Shown here one piece after another: positions 34,937 to 43,520 of a stretch of 64,000 nt of DNA (within the stretch, counting starts at the first letter, position 1; every line of letters begins with the position of its first letter). The stretch lies in the NCBI RefSeq assembly GCF_002914585.1, contig NZ_PDDM01000024.1, positions 28,667 through 92,666 on the forward strand, read 5' to 3'. Origin of the DNA: Pseudanabaena sp. BC1403 (lineage in GTDB: Bacteria; Cyanobacteriota; Cyanobacteriia; Pseudanabaenales; Pseudanabaenaceae). The position numbers and the translations under genes are program-made. Below the pieces are notes generated by a model. The model had not been told where the DNA came from, made no database searches, and saw only the letters and a program-made list of their open reading frames with translations.

Positions 34937-36191
34937 TTATTTAGCGATCGCGACGGTAACGGCTACATTACAACGGGTCTTGCAGTCAGTCATTCAACAG
35001 GATATTGAGGGTGCGCGAGCTACCACGTTGCCTCCAGGGGGAATTTCCACTGGTGCGCCTGAGGTGGGGGTAAATATTTTCTTATATCAAGTAACCAGCA
35101 ATCCTGCGCTAGCCAACTACGACTCTACGCCCAATCGCACAAAGGGAAATCCACTCAATCGTCAAGTGGCTGTCGATCTTTGTTACATGATGAGTTGTTA
35201 TGGCAATGATGCAGAACTACAGCCACAAAGGATATTGGGAAGCGTAGTAAGCACTCTTGCAGACAAACGAATTCTTACTCCTGAAATGATTCGTTCGACT
35301 TGCAATGATTCGACATTTCCATTTCTGTTAGATTCCGATCTAGCTGATCAGATTCAACAGATCAATATTGTGCCAATAGATATTTCGCTTGAAGATTTAT
35401 CTAAAGCTTGGTCAGTATTTTATCAAGCTCCCTATGTGTTATCGATCGCTTATCGAGCTTGTCTAGTAATTGTCGAAGGTCGAGAAAACTTCCAAAGAGC
35501 CTTGCCGATTCGCGATGCTTCACCCGCAGGACTGGTTCCGTTTCCATCTTCGCCCTATATTGAGCAAGTTGTGGCGCAGGGCAGTCGATTTGAGCCGATT
35601 GTGATCGGTAGTGTGATGAGCATTCGTGGGCGATCTCTCCTGAGCAAGACCGTAGAAGTCCATGTTGGGGATTTAGTCATTACGCCAACGTCGGTGCAAG
35701 ATCGCGAAATTACTTTTTCTCTTGCGGATATGGGTTTACCACAAATCCAAGCTGGTGTACAGAGTTTACAAGTCATCCATCGCATTAATAGTACTTCGCC
35801 GTTGATCACCAATGAGATCGCCTCGAATGTGATGCCATTTGTCCTATGTCCGACGATTATTAATGTGACTGTAACTCAACTAGAAGCGATCGAGGAAGAC
35901 TTTCGCTCCGCTGTAGTGGTGGTGCAGTTAGATGTGTTAGTGCGGGAGAAGCAGAAAGTAGTTTTAGCTTTGAATGAATGGACGGCTGATAGTCCTTCCA
36001 TCTATCTGTTTGATCGTCCGCCTCTACCTTATACTAGTTCCACAATCGAGATTCCAATTGCAAATATCAAGGCGGGTGAGTATTTGGTGCGGATGCGAAT
36101 TGATGGTGCTGAGAGTAAGTTGGGTGTGGATGACGATCCTGATAGTCCAACTTACAATTGGTACAACAGTCCTAAAATCACGATTTCGTGA
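34929..36191 (+). CDS. DUF4255 cap/adaptor-like protein (Pvc16 type)
   Basis: A 420-residue protein from ATG 34929; a GTG six bases upstream is possible. The N-terminal half is DUF4255/Pvc16_N (VEVSNYLAIATVTATLQ-like start, then GVNIFLYQVTSNPALANYDS, NPLNRQVAVDLCYMMSCYG), found at the end of tails in extracellular injection systems and in some phage. The C-terminal half contains Ig-like strands. It overlaps the regulator gene, so the two are translationally coupled. Its place on the opposite strand to the sheath shows a split cluster. Confidence 0.8.
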   Translation: MSNYLAIATVTATLQRVLQSVIQQDIEGARATTLPPGGISTGAPEVGVNIFLYQVTSNPALANYDSTPNRTKGNPLNRQVAVDLCYMMSCYGNDAELQPQRILGSVVSTLADKRILTPEMIRSTCNDSTFPFLLDSDLADQIQQINIVPIDISLEDLSKAWSVFYQAPYVLSIAYRACLVIVEGRENFQRALPIRDASPAGLVPFPSSPYIEQVVAQGSRFEPIVIGSVMSIRGRSLLSKTVEVHVGDLVITPTSVQDREITFSLADMGLPQIQAGVQSLQVIHRINSTSPLITNEIASNVMPFVLCPTIINVTVTQLEAIEEDFRSAVVVVQLDVLVREKQKVVLALNEWTADSPSIYLFDRPPLPYTSSTIEIPIANIKAGEYLVRMRIDGAESKLGVDDDPDSPTYNWYNSPKITIS

Positions 36192-36193
36192 CG

Positions 36194-36242
36194 CATAAAA
36201 CCCAAAAGAGGGTTGCGGTGCAACCCTCTTTTGGGTTTTATG
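36194..36242 (+). terminator. Palindrome after the DUF4255 gene
   Basis: Perfect 23-base arms 36194-36216 and 36220-36242, loop GGT; outer word CATAAAACCCAAAAG. Confidence 0.8.
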
Positions 36243-36288
36243 GACAGTCGTTCGTGCTAAATTTATACTGCGAAGTTTTTTTGGCAGT

Positions 36289-38202
36289 ATGTCCCATCCT
36301 ATTTATCTAACGAAATCCGATCTTAAGACTGCCCGCAGTTGCACAACCAAACTTTATTACAAGAAGTTGGGCTATCCAACTGTCGATCGCGTTGATGGGT
36401 ATACCAGAATATTAGCTGATGGGAATTTTATTGTTAGTAAGATTGCCCACTTACTTTATCCTGAAGGGATTTATATTTCTGCAAATCTTAAATCTGAGGA
36501 AAGCATAGTCAATGCTGCCCAAGAAACGTTCGCCTATTTACAACAAGAGAATGTAATTCTCTTTGAGCCTGTTCTCTACCACAATCATAAGCTTGCTCGT
36601 GCGGATATTCTTGTAAAACAGGGCGATCTCATTGAGATTATTGAAATTAGGTCTAAGGGATTTGACAGTAATGCCCATGAAGACCTAGTCAAATATCGTA
36701 ATCTCTCCCTCTTTCGCAATAAACGTACTGGTAAAGTTGGCGGTGAATGGAAATACATCATTGAAGATGTCGCCTATCAAGTTGGGATTTTACAAGAAAT
36801 GCTAGCCAATCATCTACCAGATCGCAGAGTTGAGATTGCCCCTTACTTGCTCGTCCCCGATCGCGCAAAAACTACATCAATTGACAATCTTGCATCCTAT
36901 TTTCAGATTCAGCGACTATCTACCCATCGCAATTCCTTTTCTAAATTTAACGGAATTAATGTTGATTTTACTGGAGATGTTCAGGAAATAGAGAAAGATC
37001 AGTTTCTCACCAAGGTCAGTATCGAAACTGAAGTTGCTGAATTAATCGAGCCAACACTCACTTCCGCCCAAAAATATCTAGGCTACTTGATAGAGCAATC
37101 TCCTGACATCTTTGCGCCGATTAGTAAGGGCTGCAAAAGCTGTGAATATCGTGCTAGCGATCGCGATGAGCGCGATGGGTTTAAGCAATGTTGGGGAGAT
37201 CTTGCCGATGTAGAACATCACGTCTTAGAACTCTATCAAATGGGAAGAATTGGCAGCCATGAAGCTCCTCTAGTCAACGAGTTGATTTTGCAAGGGAATG
37301 TAAGTATGTTTGACGTTCCCTTAGAAGCACTCGATGATTATACTTATAGCTATCGTCAATTGATTCAGATTGAATATACCCAAAAGAATAAAGAATGGAT
37401 TTCAGAGCAACTCCCAACAATTATCAAACAGGTTGAATATCCAATTCATTTTATTGATTTTGAAACCTCACGTATGGTAATTCCCTATCGTGCAGGGATG
37501 CAACCCTATGAACAGGTAGCTTTTCAATGGAGTTGTCATACGATCGCAGAGCCAGATGCGCCCCCAGTTCAAACTGAATGGCTTGATTTAGAAAATACTT
37601 TTCCAAATTTCCAGTTTGCTGAGTCTTTGATGGAAGTTCTTGGCGATCGCAGTACTATCTTGACATGGGCAACCCATGAGAATAGTGTGTTGCGGGATAT
37701 CTACTATCAAATGCAAACCTATGGATATCATAATCCTCAGTTGCAAACATGGCTAGCAAATACAGCCAAACTAGGAACTAAGGGCAAATCCAATTTAATC
37801 GATATGAATGCTCTCACCCTTAAGCATTACTTCCATCCCTTAATGAAGGGGCGCACTTCTCTAAAATGTGTGTTGCCTGCGATCTGGAAAACGAATCCCT
37901 ATCTGCATGAAATCCCTTATTTTCAGGAATACTATCGAGAAGTTGATGGCGAAATTCTCAATCCCTATAATGTACTCCCACAATTGCAAATAGGCGATCG
38001 CATTCAAGTTGTGAATGAGGGTGCTGGCGCGATGCTTGCCTATCAAGACTTGATGTTTGGCGAAAATCGCGATTTGGGGCTTAACAATCAAGCAATGCGA
38101 TCGCAATGGAAAGAATTGCTCTATCAATATTGCCGCCTTGATACCATGGCAATGGTGATTATTTGGAAGCATTGGCAAAAATTGTGCGGCACTGAACTAT
38201 GA
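36289..38202 (+). CDS. DUF2779 nuclease-like protein
   Basis: A 637-residue protein. The N-terminal part has a Cas4/RecB-like helical start (TKSDLKTARSCTTKLYYKKLGYPT) and a PD-(D/E)XK-like core HARADILV...IEIIEIRSKGF, with Arg in the place of the usual Lys. A Cys cluster CKSCEYRASDR and CW follow near residue 285. The C-terminal half is DUF2779, with an RNase-H-like exonuclease motif IHFIDFETS and a final LDTMAMVIIW. It should be a nucleic-acid enzyme; activity is not known. No defence partner adjacent. Confidence 0.75.
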   Translation: MSHPIYLTKSDLKTARSCTTKLYYKKLGYPTVDRVDGYTRILADGNFIVSKIAHLLYPEGIYISANLKSEESIVNAAQETFAYLQQENVILFEPVLYHNHKLARADILVKQGDLIEIIEIRSKGFDSNAHEDLVKYRNLSLFRNKRTGKVGGEWKYIIEDVAYQVGILQEMLANHLPDRRVEIAPYLLVPDRAKTTSIDNLASYFQIQRLSTHRNSFSKFNGINVDFTGDVQEIEKDQFLTKVSIETEVAELIEPTLTSAQKYLGYLIEQSPDIFAPISKGCKSCEYRASDRDERDGFKQCWGDLADVEHHVLELYQMGRIGSHEAPLVNELILQGNVSMFDVPLEALDDYTYSYRQLIQIEYTQKNKEWISEQLPTIIKQVEYPIHFIDFETSRMVIPYRAGMQPYEQVAFQWSCHTIAEPDAPPVQTEWLDLENTFPNFQFAESLMEVLGDRSTILTWATHENSVLRDIYYQMQTYGYHNPQLQTWLANTAKLGTKGKSNLIDMNALTLKHYFHPLMKGRTSLKCVLPAIWKTNPYLHEIPYFQEYYREVDGEILNPYNVLPQLQIGDRIQVVNEGAGAMLAYQDLMFGENRDLGLNNQAMRSQWKELLYQYCRLDTMAMVIIWKHWQKLCGTEL

Positions 38203-38318
38203 TTTTAGTTTTGTGTTAAAGATTTGATTTTTAACTGATGTTATGTGGAAGGAATTCCTGAAATGGCATAGGTTTAGGGCTGGCACGCACCATCCCACTG
38301 CCCCTTCGAGAACCTTTA

Positions 38319-38421
38319 ATACCAATTCACAAAAGTGTGACAACACTTCTGTGAATTAAAAAGCAAACCCTGTAAGGGTTTTAAAAACACAAAGTGGCTG
38401 CGCCACTTTGTGCTTTGGTAT
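38319..38421. repeat. MITE-like element A, copy 2
   Basis: 103 bases, from ATACCAATTCACAAAAGTG to GTGCTTTGGTAT. It is the reverse complement of the element at 18860-18962 apart from a few substitutions. It lies in a 578-base spacer (38203-38780) that also holds the element at 38568; no gene seen there. Confidence 0.9.
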
Positions 38422-38567
38422 AAATTTTGGGGTAGGGCCAACCCCCTCGTGGTTGCCATGCTTCGCTCGCTCTACACTCTAAAATTTAGCATGGGAATTT
38501 TATGTGCCAGTCATCTTTCTAAACAGAATATCAAAGGCTGGAGGATCAAACCTCGATCCTTTTAGTC

Positions 38568-38681
38568 TATAGCAATGCTCGAATTAGTTGACACAAATTA
38601 AAAGACCAATAGGCATGGCAGTTCAAAATGTAGCCATCCCTGTTGGTCTTTTATGTTCTAAGCAAAATTTGCATTGTTATA
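38568..38681. repeat. Element B copy
   Basis: Starts TATAGCAATG and ends CATTGTTATA, inverted. Inside is AAAAGACCAATAGG...CCTGTTGGTCTTTT. Related ends occur at 26284 and 42726. Confidence 0.75.
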
Positions 38682-38780
38682 GATGTTTATATATGGTATG
38701 CGCTTTTATTCTTTAGTAAATTATTAAGATAGATATGGTTTAATTTTATAGATTATCCGACAAAAAACTATAAAATAATT

Positions 38781-40880
38781 ATGAGAAAGCTTTTTGTTGA
38801 AACATTATCAGCTTTGCTGGAATGTGCAAATCGCATTAGCGAAGCAGAATCATTAACTAAACAACAACAAGATGATTTGAAAAGCATTAAATCTTTTGGG
38901 GAAACATTAGATAGTTGCTTTGATAATTTAGAAAGAGAAGTCAATATTCTCAAACAAAGAATTAAAAGACTTAATCTATCTCATCCAAGTATAGAGTTTG
39001 ACAATGAGGATGAAGCCTATACTTTAATAGCATTAATTTTTGCTCGTCTTAGACAATCAATTAATATTGATGAGTTACTAGGTAATGTCGCTTTAGAAGT
39101 ACATCAGCTATTGCAAAGTGACCAAGTAATTGTTTGTCAATTGACAGAGCAAAATATACAAACAATTCAATACGAGGTTGTTAATGATTCAAAATACTCG
39201 CTTCTAGGTCACGCAGTACCATTGATTTATACTGATCTACAATGGTTAGAAAAATTTCAAACATCAATCAGTCAAGTCATTAATGATGTTACCGATAATG
39301 AAGTTGAGCCTCTACTTTTAGACTCACTGATTTCATTAGGAATACATTCAGCGATCGCTGTTGCAATTCCTAACGGCAAAAAATTATGGGGGCTATTAAT
39401 ATTACATCAATATAATATTCCATACGAATGGCGAAATTGGGAAATTGAACTTCTGGAAAAGATGGGAATTCAATTGGCAATTGCAATTCATCAAATGCAA
39501 TTACTAGTTAAGTCTGACGACATAAGAATCGAACGAGACCAAGTTATTGCCAGATTGCAGTATAACCAGATCCATGACTCATTGACAGACCTGCCCAATC
39601 GAGAATCATTTATGGAGTCTCTAGATCTAGCATTTACAAAATTACAAGCTAATTCTGAAGGTAACTTTGCGGTCTTATTTATCGATTGTGATCGTTTTAA
39701 ATCAATTAATGATAATTATGGAACTACAATTGGTAATCAGCTATTGCAGGAAATTAGTAAGCGCTTAGCTATATTCCGCAATACTAATATAACTATGGCA
39801 AGAATTGATAGTGATGAATTTGTGCTCTTAGTTGAAAATATTGGTACAGAAAATAATGAGAGAGAGACTTATCTCACACAATTAGCTGGTCATATTTTAG
39901 AAAGTATTGGGGAGCCATTTCTGATTAATGATCGCCAAATTCTTACCTCTGTCAGTATAGGCATAGCTATTAGCGATCTTGAATATGTTTATGCAAACGA
40001 AATTTTGCGAGATGCCCATATAGCGATGCATTATTCTCGTAGTCTTGGCAGAGGTAAACAAGCATTATTTACAACCAGCATGAATCAAGGTGCAAAAGTT
40101 CGCTGGCAACTAGAAGCTGACCTACGTCAAGCGATCGCACGGCAGGAATTTTATTTGGTCTATCAGCCTATAGTTTCATTACATCAACATGATTTATCAG
40201 GATTTGAAGTTCTACTGCGTTGGATGCATCCATTACAGGGTCTGATTTCTCCCATAGAGTTTTTAGCGATCGCGGAAGAAACTGGAGAGATTGTCCAGAT
40301 CGGTTATTGGGTTTTAGAAACAGCTTGTAGACAGCTACATCAATGGCAACAGGAATTCCCTAACATTCCCCACATCACCCTAGCAATTAATGTTTCTACA
40401 ATCCAAGTTATCCAGCCAGAATTTGTTGAGAGAATTCAAACAATAATTTCAGAATATCAAGTTTCACCTAGTTTAATTAAGCTGGAAATCACGGAAACGA
40501 TGTTGATGGATAATATCGAAATTTCTTCGCAAAAGCTGGAGCAACTTCGAGAAATTGGCATACAAGTTTATATCGATGATTTTGGTACTGGTTATTCTTC
40601 TTTTAGTTATCTGCAAACTTTACCAATTGATGTTTTAAAAATTGATCGCAGTTTCACTAATAGAGTCGCTACTGACATTAAAAGTCAAAGAATTGTGCAG
40701 TCAATTTTGCGATTAGCTAACAATCTTGGCATAGGAATTGTCATTGAGGGCGTGGAAACATCTCAAGAGTTAGATTATTTTGAAATGTTAGGCGGCAGTA
40801 GTATTGAAGTACAAGGCTACTTTATTTCGCATCCTTTAGATAGTGAAAAGGCAACTCAATGGATTCAATCAACAACTTAG
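38781..40880 (+). CDS. GAF-GGDEF-EAL signalling protein with degenerate GGDEF
   Basis: A 699-residue cytoplasmic protein. An N-terminal coiled coil (1-70) precedes a GAF domain (about 75-245), a GGDEF domain (about 255-435) and an EAL domain (445-695). The GGDEF site reads DSDEF at 343-347 (two Gly lost), so the cyclase is probably inactive or regulatory. The EAL domain keeps E476 in EVLLRW, DDFGTGYSS at 599-607 and KIDRSF, so it may degrade cyclic di-GMP. Monocistronic by spacing; the downstream palindromes end it. Confidence 0.88.
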   Translation: MRKLFVETLSALLECANRISEAESLTKQQQDDLKSIKSFGETLDSCFDNLEREVNILKQRIKRLNLSHPSIEFDNEDEAYTLIALIFARLRQSINIDELLGNVALEVHQLLQSDQVIVCQLTEQNIQTIQYEVVNDSKYSLLGHAVPLIYTDLQWLEKFQTSISQVINDVTDNEVEPLLLDSLISLGIHSAIAVAIPNGKKLWGLLILHQYNIPYEWRNWEIELLEKMGIQLAIAIHQMQLLVKSDDIRIERDQVIARLQYNQIHDSLTDLPNRESFMESLDLAFTKLQANSEGNFAVLFIDCDRFKSINDNYGTTIGNQLLQEISKRLAIFRNTNITMARIDSDEFVLLVENIGTENNERETYLTQLAGHILESIGEPFLINDRQILTSVSIGIAISDLEYVYANEILRDAHIAMHYSRSLGRGKQALFTTSMNQGAKVRWQLEADLRQAIARQEFYLVYQPIVSLHQHDLSGFEVLLRWMHPLQGLISPIEFLAIAEETGEIVQIGYWVLETACRQLHQWQQEFPNIPHITLAINVSTIQVIQPEFVERIQTIISEYQVSPSLIKLEITETMLMDNIEISSQKLEQLREIGIQVYIDDFGTGYSSFSYLQTLPIDVLKIDRSFTNRVATDIKSQRIVQSILRLANNLGIGIVIEGVETSQELDYFEMLGGSSIEVQGYFISHPLDSEKATQWIQSTT

Positions 40881-40900
40881 ATATAGCTGTCGCTATTCTT

Positions 40901-41003
40901 AAAGCCCAAAGAATGTGAGGCGGCGCAAAGCGCCGCCTCACATTCTTTGGGCTTTTTTTTCATGGCAAAGCAAGTGGCGGCGCAAAGCGCCGCCACTTGC
41001 TTT
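40901..41003. repeat. Two palindromes between convergent genes
   Basis: First: perfect 26-base arms 40901-40926 and 40930-40955, followed by a T-run. Second: arms 40967-40983 and 40987-41003 of 17 bases. Both have the GGCGGCGC-AAA-GCGCCGCC core. The second abuts the stop of the kinase gene at 41005. Confidence 0.9.
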
Positions 41004-41004
41004 T

Positions 41005-42354
41005 TTAGGTATCAGTTGACTGATGATTTTGCAACCAGTCTTGAATTTCTTGTGCGAGCCAAGCAGTTTCTAACTCAGTTAGTTTATTATCGCCAAGCAT
41101 AAACCTGTTATTTTGGATTTGAATAGCTACTGAACCTTTAGTTCTATTTGACATGCTTGTATAAATGTACTCAAGCTGATATATGCCAAACTTTTTAACA
41201 TAATGTTCCCATCCAAAAGCTTTTTTACTAAGTCTGCAAGTACGCTCGGAGAGATCGACTGAGAAAAATATTGTTGTGAAGCTTTTAAGAACTTGAAAAC
41301 CAGCAATATAAATCACAATTGCAAATATCATGATCGCTGTCACAATATTTGCTTGTGCTGTAAAAAATGCCAATGGAAGCATTCCAAATAATGCCGATAA
41401 CCCCAGTAACACCGAAACAAATTTCCCACCAAATTGAGAACTGGGAATGGTGACTACTAATTTTGTGGGAAATCGCCAAATTTCAACTCTGCTATTAAAT
41501 GGTTGAGGAATTTTAATTTGACGGCTACTAGCTTTTGGTTTAGTAGCTGGATCTTGATCTTGATACAAAGCATCGAGCGCTTCTCTTGCTGAGGCAAACC
41601 GCCGCTTGACGGATGGAGCTGTCATTTTTTGCACCCAATCTAAAAGTTGATCACTAGCGCCAGAGCGATCGCGAAATTGAATATTCAAATCATCATCTTG
41701 GGGTAACTCCGCAGGCGAAATACCTGTAAGTAAATGGATGGCAGTTGCCCCCAAACCATATAGGTCAGAAGCAGGTACTGATCTACCTCCATATTGCTCC
41801 ATCGGCGCATAGCCATATGTCCCGACCACCGTAAAAGTCTTGCCCTCGGCAGATGCTTTATCTTGGACTGCGCCAAAATCAACCAGATAAATTTCTTGGC
41901 GATCGCTCCAGATCAAATTACTTGGCTTGATATCGCGATGCAGTACAGGAGGATTCAATCCATGTAAATAAATCAAAATCTCTAAAGTATCAATGACAAT
42001 ATTTTCTACCTGTAGTTCGGTAAATTTTTGCCCTCGCACCAATAATTCCTTGAGTGAAGCTCCTTGGATATGTTCTTGGACTAGTCCAAACCAAAGAGAT
42101 CGGTCATCAATCGTAAAATAATCGCGATATTTAGGAATACGGGGATGATTCAACTGCTTCAGGACTTGTGCTTCACGCTCGAATAGCTTTAAGTCTTCCC
42201 ACTGCACGTCACCGCCAAAAGTGAGTAATTTGACGACAACAAATTCCCCATTTGTTTCTAAATCCTTAGCAAGCCAAGTTTGCCGTCCAGAGTTAAGCCC
42301 TAACTGACTTTGCAATTGATAGCGCTCTTTGAAGATTTCTTGTGACTGCGGCAT
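41005..42354 (-). CDS. Serine/threonine protein kinase with membrane tail
   Basis: A 449-residue Hanks-type kinase from ATG 42354; a longer start lies in the hairpin and is rejected. Catalytic features: ATP Lys in FVVVKLLTFG, HRDIKPSN with D141 as catalytic base, DFGAVQD, and the APMEQYGGRSVPASDLYGLGAT P+1 region. From about 315 the tail contains two to three hydrophobic segments and a short extra domain at the C-terminus. Common in cyanobacteria, where substrates are mostly unknown. Confidence 0.9.
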   Translation of the reverse strand: MPQSQEIFKERYQLQSQLGLNSGRQTWLAKDLETNGEFVVVKLLTFGGDVQWEDLKLFEREAQVLKQLNHPRIPKYRDYFTIDDRSLWFGLVQEHIQGASLKELLVRGQKFTELQVENIVIDTLEILIYLHGLNPPVLHRDIKPSNLIWSDRQEIYLVDFGAVQDKASAEGKTFTVVGTYGYAPMEQYGGRSVPASDLYGLGATAIHLLTGISPAELPQDDDLNIQFRDRSGASDQLLDWVQKMTAPSVKRRFASAREALDALYQDQDPATKPKASSRQIKIPQPFNSRVEIWRFPTKLVVTIPSSQFGGKFVSVLLGLSALFGMLPLAFFTAQANIVTAIMIFAIVIYIAGFQVLKSFTTIFFSVDLSERTCRLSKKAFGWEHYVKKFGIYQLEYIYTSMSNRTKGSVAIQIQNNRFMLGDNKLTELETAWLAQEIQDWLQNHQSTDT

Positions 42355-42395
42355 AAATATACAATGCTTGTTGCACAATTTTAGCGCGATTTCAT

Positions 42396-42432
42396 AAAAA
42401 AAGAAGGTATGCAATGCATACCTTCTTTTTTT
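42396..42432 (-). terminator. Terminator of tRNA-Asn
   Basis: Perfect 18-base arms 42396-42413 and 42415-42432 with seven Ts on the minus strand, right after the tRNA. Confidence 0.85.
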
Positions 42433-42438
42433 GAATAA

Positions 42439-42510
42439 CTCCCCAGGCGGGATTCGAACCTGCGACCGATCGGTTAACAGCCGATTGCTCTACCACTGAG
42501 CTACTGAGGA
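42439..42510 (-). tRNA. tRNA-Asn (GTT)
   Basis: The reverse complement forms a 72-base cloverleaf: acceptor TCCTCAG/CTGGGGA with discriminator G, D-arm AGCTCAGTGGTAGAGC, anticodon arm with GTT (CTGTTAACC) and a T-arm with GTTCGAATC. CCA is not encoded. Confidence 0.95.
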
Positions 42511-42636
42511 ATGTAGCTATTTCGCTGTGTCAATTACTTCAGCGTTAATAACTATAGCGTATAAGTGCCGCGATCGCGCAAGCTTTTTAAAAAGTTTTTT
42601 TATACTCCCTTCCTAGCAAAAAAATAGACGTTAAAA

Positions 42637-42840
42637 AGCCAATAATTGTTATTGCGGGGCAAAGCCCCGCAATAACAATTATTGGCTGGGAAGTGAGTAG
42701 CTATAGCTTTTGAAATTTCTATAGCTATAGCAATGTAAGAGATAGCTAGGACAAATCAAAACCCAAATTAATCAAGGCGGAGCTTTGCTCCGCCTTGATT
42801 AATTTGGGTTTTATGTCCTAAGCAAAGCTTACATTGCTTA
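42637..42840. repeat. Palindrome and element B copy
   Basis: First a perfect 24-base-arm palindrome (42637-42660, 42664-42687, loop AAA). Then TATAGCAATG at 42726, a perfect 26-base-arm palindrome (42758-42783, 42787-42812, loop TTT) and an inverted partner near 42832. These lie in the 400-base spacer 42511-42911 between the minus-strand tRNA and the plus-strand lipoprotein gene, so they do not end either transcript. Confidence 0.85.
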
Positions 42841-42911
42841 CAATCGCAGTGTTGTGCAATCAGTCAGCATATGCTTTCATCAGTATTACAAAGTTAAACA
42901 TTGGTTTAAGT

Positions 42912-43490
42912 ATGAAAAGATCAGCCTCTTTTGCTGTTGGCTTAGTTTTGCTGACTGTAAGCGCTTGCACACCATCTACACCAAGTAGTGAACCCGCAAG
43001 TCCCGCCAAACCAATAGCAACAAATGCAAGCTCTTGGTATGAATATAGTTCTGAGGCTGGGAAATTTACGGTATCAATGCCCAACAAGCCAGAAGAGAAA
43101 TCTGAGGAGAAGAAAACCGATGTTGCTACAGTCAAGATGAATGTGGCGATTTCTGAGTTTAATGACTCTGCCTATTTTGCTAGTTATGCTGACTTCCCAG
43201 AAAAATTTCCCGATGCCGAGATTGAGCCACGATTGAATGAAGCCATGAAAGGTATTGTAGGTGGTTTGAAGGGTAAGGTCACATCATCGAAGGAGTCCAA
43301 GCTTGGGAAAGCTTCATGCCGAGATTTTGAAGCTACAGGAAAAATACAGGCTATTGATGCATTATTCAAGGGTCGCATTTGCCTGAATGACAATCGTCGT
43401 TTCTATCAAATGTTCGTATTAGCCCCTGCAACCAAATACTCAAATACTGATGTTGATCGCTTCATCAACTCTTTCAAAATCAAGGAGTAA
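42912..43490 (+). CDS. Lipoprotein, unknown function
   Basis: A 192-residue lipoprotein from ATG 42912. Signal with lipobox LTVSAC, Cys at residue 19. The mature protein begins with a Ser/Pro/Ala linker. Then it reads WYEYSSEAGKFTVSMPNKPEEKSE, the pattern of a PsbP/LpqN-like beta domain that recurs in secreted proteins. Two other Cys (CRDFEA and CLNDN) may form a disulphide. No partner gene suggests a role. Confidence 0.75.
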   Translation: MKRSASFAVGLVLLTVSACTPSTPSSEPASPAKPIATNASSWYEYSSEAGKFTVSMPNKPEEKSEEKKTDVATVKMNVAISEFNDSAYFASYADFPEKFPDAEIEPRLNEAMKGIVGGLKGKVTSSKESKLGKASCRDFEATGKIQAIDALFKGRICLNDNRRFYQMFVLAPATKYSNTDVDRFINSFKIKE

Positions 43491-43520
43491 ATTAAAGAGA
43501 CGCAAAGCGTCTCTTTAATT
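43490..43520. terminator. Shared terminator for converging genes
   Basis: Perfect 14-base arms 43490-43503 and 43507-43520, loop AAA. It covers the end of the EamA gene. Confidence 0.75.

Noticed and set aside
36289..38202. CRISPR-associated Cas4
   Set aside because: Only a loose Cas4-like start; DUF2779 fills the rest and no cas genes are near.
42355..42414. N-terminal extension of the Ser/Thr kinase
   Set aside because: Runs back through the tRNA terminator; ATG at 42354 gives the normal kinase start.
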